From the NCBI GenBank assembly GCA_900175165.2, contig FWWN02000533.1:22491-86490 (forward strand): DNA of 64,000 nt, given 5' to 3'. A program made the position numbers and the translations under genes. Below are positions 56,676 through 64,000 of this stretch, piece after piece (position 1 is the stretch's first letter; each line of letters opens with the position of its first letter). The DNA is from Rhizomucor pusillus. Its lineage: Eukaryota; Mucoromycota; Mucoromycetes; Mucorales; Lichtheimiaceae. The notes beneath the pieces are model-generated. The model searched no databases. It saw only the letters and a program-made list of their open reading frames with translations, and was not told the DNA's origin.

Positions 56676-58056
56676 CTATCTAAACAAGACTGGATAGTAG
56701 ACAGAGAAAAGTTGTTGTTGAGAATGAACGTATATAGCAGGAAGGAGCGTATGGGGGCTAACGGCGGGGGTTGCTATTCCGAAGGATGGGAGAGGAAGGA
56801 GCGAAGGATAGTTAAGGACAGGAGTAGCAGTGAACAAAGTGTCAAATAACGAGATGGAGAGAGGCAGGGGGGAAAAGAGAGAAAGAAAGAGAGAGAGAGA
56901 AGAAAAAGGGTGAAGAAACAGAGAGAGTGAGAATGGCCAAAGAGCATTTCAGTCGACGATAGGAGCATCATCCGCTCTCGGATATGCCCGCACCTCCTAC
57001 ATACTGCCTTGATTAGCCATAACCAATCCAAGGTTCGAGCCTCTCCCCCCATTGTCCGACATTTGTAACCCTACATGATTCTCTCACAAAAAGATATAGC
57101 TGCTGCTATTCCGATTAGTCCTGCAATGGGACGACGTTGGATTATCCAGCAGCTCTTTCCTTTGAATTGTCGAATCATTCAAAAAACCGTTGGAACTTAC
57201 GTACGCCGGTCTCAAGTAAGTCGTCCAGCAATTACCTATTAGCAATGCCATTCCGGCGGGCATAGATACGGTGAGTGCAGCAACAGAGCAGAGAGAGACC
57301 AAACGTACTTCACCTGACACACATACATCATGCAGGCTCACATAATACTCGTTGTGAGTGAACTGATTAGAGCAACTTGCCTTTTCCATCATTCAAACAC
57401 ACTTTATGATTCTGCTCATTTGTAAAGGTTTCCTTATGAAGAAACGGGAGATTCCACAGACGAGTTTCAACATTGTACTAAAAAAACCGTGAAAGTTTGT
57501 GCAAACGCCAACTTCTTCCCGTTCAGATCCAGTTGGTTGGCAAGCAGATGAATACACGCAATTTATACTTGATTCCAGAAAGAATCAAGTAGATATATTC
57601 ATATAGACGAATACACAATGCTAACCTACACAAATTATTGATCCTATTGTTGCCACCGAATAATCGACGTATATCTTATGTGAATACGTAAACTATGTAT
57701 ATGAAGTGTGATATATTGACAAATAATTTGTAAATGTCAATACTACCCACCTCCTTGATGGCATTAATGTACTGTGCACTTCCGTTCTCCTAGGCCACTC
57801 CTTGTTGATCGACGAGAACCAAGGAAAGAAGAAAAAAGAATTTGGCTTTGGATGATATTTTTGTGGAACAACATCGATAATTTGCCCACTGTGGGACGGA
57901 CTTTCACTTAAAAATCAACCGTCATACAATACTTGCCCGTGCGCAACTACTCGCGACGCACACTCTTTTTACACTCTTTGCACCACAAAAAGGGAATGAA
58001 CAACCGACACCAGCTTCAAGTTGATTGCAGCAACAAAGAATAAACAATAAAAAACC
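56676..58056. other. Divergent intergenic region (1.4 kb)
   Basis: The shared promoter region of the homeobox gene (minus) and MDM34 (plus). It holds the GA-rich tract at 56780-56930. A 102-codon minus-strand frame at 57084-57392 has no recognisable domain and is not called. No tRNA could be folded. Confidence 0.5.
56780..56935. repeat. GA-rich (CT-rich on the coding strand) low-complexity leader
   Basis: Purine tract on the plus strand including GAGAGAGAGA near 56888-56900; on the coding strand of the homeobox gene it is a CT-rich tract 100-260 bp upstream of the ATG. Comparable tracts precede the TEA-domain and FHA-RING genes. Confidence 0.7.
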
Positions 58057-59713
58057 ATGGCATTTCGGTTCAACTGGCCTGAATTCGATACCGAGTTTTA
58101 CGATGAAGCACGATCACAGCTAGAGGCTGCACTCAACAAAGGCAATAAGCCCAAGAACATTGTCGACCACATTGCAGTCAAAGAACTTCATATGGGCACT
58201 TCGGTGAGTATATAAACACTGTAATGCATGCTGCCACTGTGATTTTTAACATGTTTTGGTAGCCACCCGACCTAGAGATCCTAGAAATTGGCGAGCTCTC
58301 TACAAACAAATTCCGTGGCATATTCAAGCTGACCTATGCTGGCGATGCATACATTGTTCTTCAGACCAAAGTGCAGGCATGTTTTGCGGAAAAGGAGAGG
58401 AGAAGAGAAAATGATAAGGAATATGTTTGTGTTAACTGGTTCGGCTATTGCAGGCAAATCCAATGCATGCCAAGCGATCCGAATATCCTCGACATACGCG
58501 GCCGAGTATTCTCGCAGCAGACCGACCCCTCGTTGTACCAATGTTGCTGCGTATCAGTGATCTCAAATTACGTGGCATTGTTGTCCTCGTCGTTTCAAAG
58601 ACAAAGGGCATTACGCTGGTATTCAAAAACGATCCGCTTGAAAGCATCGTTGTCAGCTCCACATTTGACAGCATCACCAGTGTACGCAATTTTTTGCAAC
58701 GTGAGATCGAAAAACAGTTACGAAATTTATTTCAAGAGGATTTACCGGTCATGATCCACAATTTGAGTTTAAGATACCTGCAGAGCGAGCAAGAAAAGCA
58801 AAAGAAACAGCAGCGTGAAGAGCGGTTAAAGCAGCAACGACTAGAGCGCATAAAGAAACGACGCATGACGACGAGCTCACCACCCATGTCTGTCATATCA
58901 GATCCTGTGCGCTACAGCAGCAACCCGCAATCACCGATGCCGCTGGATATCTTATCGATGCCCGACCTCAATATCAACTCGTCGCAGATAAACCCTGCAA
59001 GTGTTGTCATGAGCAACGGTATGGGTGTTCTTGATGGAAGCTCATGTTACATGGACAGTGCTTCTGCCAGCGGTATCTTCCGACCACCACATACCGGATT
59101 TGGCACGTTTAGTGATCTTTACAATTACGAGCAACTGGCATCGATGATGATGGAAAACGGATCCCAGCAGCCTGTCACAGCAGCTAATTTGTCTACGCTT
59201 AATGCGCTGTATGGCAAACGGTTCGATGAATTCACGATGCATGATTTGGGCATCGAGGATGAAGAAGATGAAGAGGATATTACTTCGTCCATGTCAGCAA
59301 ACTCGCTCGCTGCATCCGCAACCGTTGCGGACATTTACGGCGATGATGTGGATGCACCTTGGTATGTCACCGAAGGACCTGAACTGCCATCGTCGTCGCA
59401 AGCGGAGCAAACGCTTGTCATGCCGCTCGACCAAGAAATTGTCATTAATCCGACTGAAAACAGCCTAGCTGCAAAACTGGCCCAGTTAACTTGCAGCAAC
59501 CATACTATATCCCCGTTTGCGTACACTGTAGAGCATGCGACGTATCGAAGTCTACCTTACACTGGCAGCAAAAAGGTTGGACCCATACCACGGCAGAAGA
59601 AGATACCTCGAAGGCGCATCATTAGGCTACAAATGAACAACAATAACAGTAACAATAACACAACAACCGCCAACAGCACCGCTTCCACCCCAACTGCATC
59701 CTCCTCCGTATAA
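58057..59713 (+). CDS. MDM34: Mdm34, ERMES complex subunit (SMP domain)
   Basis: A mitochondrial outer-membrane component of the ER-mitochondria encounter structure, which tethers the two membranes and transfers phospholipids with Mmm1, Mdm10 and Mdm12. The N-terminus is diagnostic: [38 protein letters not shown], then [20 protein letters not shown] and [20 protein letters not shown]. The SMP domain continues [40 protein letters not shown] and [19 protein letters not shown], ending with [10 protein letters not shown]. Exons are 58057-58203, 58263-58376 and 58454-59713; the second intron starts with GC (CAG|GCATGT). The C-terminal 300 residues are a charged then Ser/Thr/Asn-rich extension ending in a poly-Asn stretch. 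About 505 residues in all, within the fungal range. Confidence 0.95.
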
Positions 59714-59967
59714 ACCCGCTTTTCTTCCTTTCCACCTCTTTTTTATATTATTTTGCTTCCTTTCTTTTTTTTGTACAGAATTTTGAGTTTCGAATAGATC
59801 ACATTTCCATTGATATGATAATATATACGCAACACATAGCACATCTAACCAGACTGCATCCTTTTTGCTGCCAACTTAAAACCAAGAAATCAAATCAGGT
59901 GTCTTTTTATTACATACGAAGAAAGGAAGAAAGAAAAAGAGAGTGGGAAAAAGATGGAAAAGATATA

Positions 59968-62420
59968 TTACACGCCTGGTTGCGTTGGCATGTCACCGTA
60001 ACCAAGTAGCCACCACCAGATGGCCTCGTAGCAAAATACAAATTGTCGCAGTGTCTGTACCATGCTGACACGCTGTTCCCGAAATCTCGAGATAGTTTCA
60101 AATATTAAGTCGCGTTCATTTTCTTCGTTGGATTCGCTGATTTCTTGAGACATTCGTCGTATAATAGTATCAATAGCACAAAATGCGCCTGATCGGCCGC
60201 AGCCCGCTGAGCAGTGAACGACCATCGGCCCCACAACCCTTTCTTCTTCTTGCGATTCATACAAAACTTGTGCTTCATCGGCTGCTTTTACAATCTGCAA
60301 TGTTCCCAGCGGCGTATCTGGCACACCGAAATCCATCCATCCATTGTATTGCAGTTGAGTGACAGACCGCCTTGGCTGCTGGCGATCATCTACAGCCAAC
60401 ACAAACTGCCGGATTGTAATTGTGTCATTGCCCGTCCCTCGCACAGTCTCAGATAGCAATGTGACTGTAATGTCTCCGTAACGGACTGGTGCATTCACCG
60501 TGTTGGGCCAATACTGGTGACATTTTATCTAGAAAGGACAAGAATAAAAAAAAAAGATTAACAATGTCCTCTGTCTCCCTCTCTCACACTCTCCCCCCAA
60601 ATCAATCCTTTCACCCACTAACCTTGTTCATTTCTTCTTGTTTGGTCAGCATGACCAGCACACGAGAGTTTTGCTCCCACACGACCTGCCAAAAATCGGC
60701 AAACGTGTCAGGCAGAGGCCCCTGTGTGGAGATGTACCGACGGTACCGTGATCGATGTGGATACCGCATTGTCTCGAGCGATACTCTGCTAACTTGTGTG
60801 TCACTCGCAACGTCCTGGTCATCTCCATCTTGGTATTGAATAAAGCTAGCATTGATGTAGTCTGTTGACCCACTTTTCGGATGTGCAATCTTCACACGTG
60901 CATACTCTATATATACGAGCATGACATCATTTAGTCCGTTAACACTGGGTCTCGAACTTTAGGGCAAAATCGCCCAACCCCCATTTGATTTGTTACTCAC
61001 CAAAGGGCCATATATTGGTATAGCGATTCCGAGTGCCCATCTCGACACCAGAGACGATGCTGAGTGGATACTCGGAAGGATCAGCGTTGGTATATTTAGA
61101 GTGGTAATGCATAATGGAATGCAATCGTCGTTGTTCCTTGCGTTCCAGTTTCTTTTTGTGTGTTGTGCCAAGTTAGGGCTGACTGGTGCTTCTGCATTTG
61201 CCTTTTTCAAATGTGTGCCAATTACCTCATACATCTCTGCTAGCTTCTTTGGACCGGACTCTTGCACAATTTCCCGCATCCATCTTGGTGCGACGAAAGC
61301 AGCATCGTTCTCCAGGTGACTTGTTCCTCGTAGACATCGCGGAGGTTTAGCTCCTTGCTGCAACTGAACGATGCCGGAGTTGGTGCACTTGCAATTGGTC
61401 GGTAAGCGTACCGAAAATCGTTCACGGATAGGTCCGTGTGATAGCTCCATATTTTGTCGAATGTTTGAGAAGAACGGATTGAATGCTTCGTTTGCAAACT
61501 GTGGCATTGGAGCAGTGAAGGGGCCTGAAACTGGATTGTTGACCGTCATTGGGGGGAGTTTGAGGGAGAACGGTTTTGCAGCGTTGCGGCCCTGTGGAAT
61601 ACAAGGGTTGCATGTCGGCCGCGCTGCTGGTAACTGCGGCGGCAGTGATCCTCCTCCTCTGCTTTGCAACTCTGGCTGTGCTTTCTCGCATTGCTGCGGG
61701 TATGCGGATGAGAAAGCATCGAATCCACCTAAAATATCGATTAGGTGGTCGTGAGTATATATATAAACAAATCAAAACACGGATTTCAGTAGCTTATTTA
61801 CCTTTAAGGTAATACAGATCCCCCGTAAACCCGGCACTGGAAAGCTTGTTTGCCAGATACGTTGCAGCACAGTTGTCTTGGATGACCTGCGATGACTGGT
61901 CGCACACAACGATCGTTTTCATACTCTGCCATTTTTTGAGCCGCTGTCGATCTGACTCCAGAACGACTGCTTCGTACACTTTGTTCATTGTAAATGTCGG
62001 ACGTTTTAGAATAGTGTTCGGGATAGACACATTGATCGACGATCGTATCCGAGCATGCGAATACTGAACAAACGATCGAACATCCAGCACCATCGTTCGA
62101 TTACCCTCGTTTTCCAGCGCTGCATTCAATTGCCGGGTTTCAAGAGGTTTTAAACCGGAGGATGGACGGGTGCTCTTTGGTGTCAAGTTTAGGTTGGGTG
62201 GTGGAGCGTTGATCTGCAAGAACGGCTGAGCAGCATGTCGAGCGTGAATGGCATTGAGGAATTCCTGATGAATTTGCTGGTCGATGGGCGCTGTAAAATA
62301 GGGTGTTGCTGAACCGGTTTGGCCATGTGCACCGCCAATGTCGTCACCAGCTATGCCGGGAGTGAAATAAGCCTCCTGTGCTTGCGATCTGCTGGTAGGT
62401 GATCCAAAGGCAACGCTCAT
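59968..62420 (-). CDS. Rhodanese-PTP tyrosine phosphatase (Pyp1/Ptp2/Ptp3 type)
   Basis: Probably dephosphorylates the activation-loop tyrosine of stress or cell-wall MAP kinases. Start ATG 62420; upstream frame extension uses no ATG. The N-terminal rhodanese-like (CH2) domain reads [35 protein letters not shown] and VVCDQSSQ, ending YYLKGGFDAF. A linker follows. The PTP domain starts [20 protein letters not shown], then [49 protein letters not shown], and the catalytic loop [15 protein letters not shown] with Cys and Arg intact. The WPD loop reads WMDFGVPD, keeping the acid Asp but with Met for Pro. The Q-loop is [18 protein letters not shown]. Introns are near 61798-61746, 61230-61150, 61005-60912 and 60625-60535. 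It converges on MDM34 254 bp away. Confidence 0.93.
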
Positions 62421-62667
62421 AGTTTTATGCTGGAAGAAGAAGCTGGGAGCATGGAAAGCTTGTACAAGGTGGATAGAGAAAAATAAAAAAAAAGTTGGAA
62501 AGGCTTTCCACAATTCAGTGAGATGTCGTCATGGTTATCCAAATTGGGTTACATCCCTTCAATCAAATCGAGTGATTTTCCGCTTAAATAAACATCCAGG
62601 TTGTGAAAGCAGCAAGTCTCAAGTTTATTGATTGAGAATAAGAAAGTAAGGAAAGGACTGGACTACG

Positions 62668-63752
62668 TTAGCGCAATCGACGGAACTGCTCCTTGTTGCT
62701 CGCAAAGAACTGGCCGAGGTCTTGAGGTTCACGCTGCAGCACTTTGCGTAGATCATGCGTGGTAATATCCGCCATACCCCGATTAGCCAGCTCAAACGCC
62801 TCCAGGATCATGTCGATTTCTTCGTCGTGGATATATTTGCCCAGCGGAAAAGTGTATGGCTTGTCCGTGCCACCGTGCTCCTTGCGTGGTCGCTCCTTGA
62901 AGCGAGAATCCTGCCTAATTTGCTCGAGGTAACTACGCAGCTCGTGCGCAGGTATTTCTTCGTACTCTAGCTCGGGCTTTCCAAGACTTTCCGCCATAGC
63001 ATTGGCAATTTCTTGACCGTTCATCGTCTTGAGCGGGGTCCAACGATAAAGATTCAATGTAGTAGCGACACCGCTCTTGGGTTGCTGTTTGCCAAGCTTT
63101 TTGGTAGCTAGCATGAATATTGCGTCGGTGATGTCACGCAAGTCAATACATCCCCATCGCTTGCTCTTTTCGATAGGCATCCACAGTGCATTTTGGCTCT
63201 CAACATAGGGTGTCATCAAGTAGAAGAATTGGCTGTACATTGATTGACGCATGATACATACGCGGTCGCTCTCAAACTGTTCAATTGCCGTTTCCTCGAG
63301 CTTGCGATATTGATGGATATTTGGCCACTTTTCCTCTGGCTCATTCTTGACAGCATCTACGCCGATGCTAAAGTAAGAAAACATGAGTATGTACCGTGGC
63401 CAATTCCGACGAGAGAGTCTTTTTCTTACTCGGAAATCATGGCAAAATACTCCACACCGGCATCCCTGGCGCTCTTGATGATATTTTCTCCCTCTGACAG
63501 ACGCATCGGAAGATCTTCGGGGATAAACAAGACGCACTTGCATTGCTTGAAAATCTCACGCATCTTTTCAAACCGCATGTAATCGACCTTGGAAACTTTG
63601 CCGCCCATCTGTTTAAGTTCTTCGAGACCTTGGTCATTGCGACAGAGCAAGCAGATGTTTACATCGCCTAGTTCCTTGCGCCCTTTGAGAAATCGATAGG
63701 CCAGCGCGTAGCCAGGAAGTGTATCCACTGCAGTGATGCAAATATCAGACAT
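62668..63752 (-). CDS. NmrA-like NAD(P)-binding Rossmann protein
   Basis: An atypical short-chain dehydrogenase fold that often senses NAD(P) redox state rather than catalysing. Two exons: 63752 to about 63430 and about 63370 to 62668, joined as MISDIGVDAVKNEP. The N-terminus reads SDICITAVDTLPGYALAYRF; the usual glycine-rich TGxTGxxG loop is degenerate, with a single Gly. VNICLLCRNDQGLEELKQMG and then CKVLFIPE-like CKCVLFIPEDL are typical beta strands, followed by SARDAGVEYFAMIS. The middle has the NmrA-type REEKWPNIHQYRKLEETAIE-like helix and RWGCIDLRDITDAIFMLATK. The C-terminus is helical (YTFPLGKYIHDEEIDMILEA). Function unknown; the weak glycine loop suggests altered nucleotide binding. 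Confidence 0.8.
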
Positions 63753-64000
63753 AATGATTTGTCACTTGAAATATCTTCATGCCCGTTGGTGTCGTTTTTA
63801 TATTCGAATATCCAGACACTAAAATCATTTCTTGCTCGGTTGATGCAAAGAACCTGTTTATACTTTGAACGTGTGAACCGTCCTAGTTCAGATAGACAAG
63901 CAAACCAGACCAAATCCTGGTACCATCAAGTCCTGTAGCTTCTGTTCATTTTACATCTTCTCATCTAAACGGAATTTATTTATTTGATCGTTCTTTTTTT

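Noticed and set aside
57020..57050. GGTTCGAGCC resembling a tRNA B box
   Set aside because: Flanking bases do not form a T-stem, and no D-arm or acceptor stem could be built on either strand.
57084..57392. 102-codon minus-strand frame in the homeobox-MDM34 gap
   Set aside because: No domain, and amino-acid content typical of random sequence; left uncalled.
1..64000. A biosynthetic cluster, defence island or intact transposon
   Set aside because: Genes are unrelated housekeeping and regulatory functions; I saw no transposase, reverse transcriptase, terminal repeats or clustered pathway enzymes.

Overview
The window is nuclear DNA of a filamentous fungus, most likely an early-diverging one (Mucoromycota, Mucorales-like). 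The evidence is dense eukaryotic genes with short (about 50-110 nt) GT-AG introns, short intergenic gaps, fungal-specific families (MDM34 of ERMES, a RAX2-type protein, a siderophore transporter, a GIT1-type transporter, a Phx1-like homeobox factor), and glutamine- and serine-rich regulators with CT/CA-rich leaders. The genus cannot be fixed from sequence alone. I see no prokaryotic operons, CRISPR arrays, rRNA, convincing tRNA or intact transposons.

Layout. 1-5 kb: a partial gene running off the left edge, a NELF-A-like (HDAg-domain) gene and an N-myristoylated SAM-dependent methyltransferase. 5.6-10.8 kb: a possible small membrane protein, an HSPA12-type Hsp70 with a P/Q/Y-rich tail, and an unknown disordered protein. 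12-16.7 kb: two convergent MFS transporters, a GIT1-like glycerophosphodiester permease and a SIT1/ARN siderophore transporter with an iron-regulator GATA motif upstream. 18-27 kb: a DnaJ-X co-chaperone, a TRF-like telomere-binding protein with a C-terminal telobox Myb, the AMPK/SNF1 beta subunit, and a type II membrane O-fucosyltransferase-like enzyme. 27.7-34.3 kb: a very large RAX2-like cortical landmark protein fused to a long cytoplasmic tail ending in an SH3 domain. 34-36.9 kb is intergenic with a decayed ORF cluster. 36.9-47.6 kb: CLASP, a TEA-domain transcription factor with a C-terminal region resembling the TEAD YAP-binding domain, and a coiled-coil FYVE protein. 50-64 kb: a Dma1/Dma2-like FHA-RING E3 ligase, a Phx1-like homeobox factor, MDM34, a rhodanese plus tyrosine phosphatase of the MAPK-phosphatase type, and an NmrA-like protein.

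The genes do not form a cluster or a single pathway. They are an ordinary euchromatic set weighted toward signalling (AMPK beta, MAPK phosphatase), polar growth and cytoskeleton (RAX2-like, CLASP, FHA-RING), nutrient uptake and transcription factors. The points most worth a second look are the RAX2-SH3 fusion with its repeated RW[T/S] tail motifs, the NELF-A-like gene, the TRF-like protein, the TEAD-type C-terminus, two GC-AG introns, and the iron-response motif. Exon models were read by eye from splice sites and frame continuity, so junctions are predictions.
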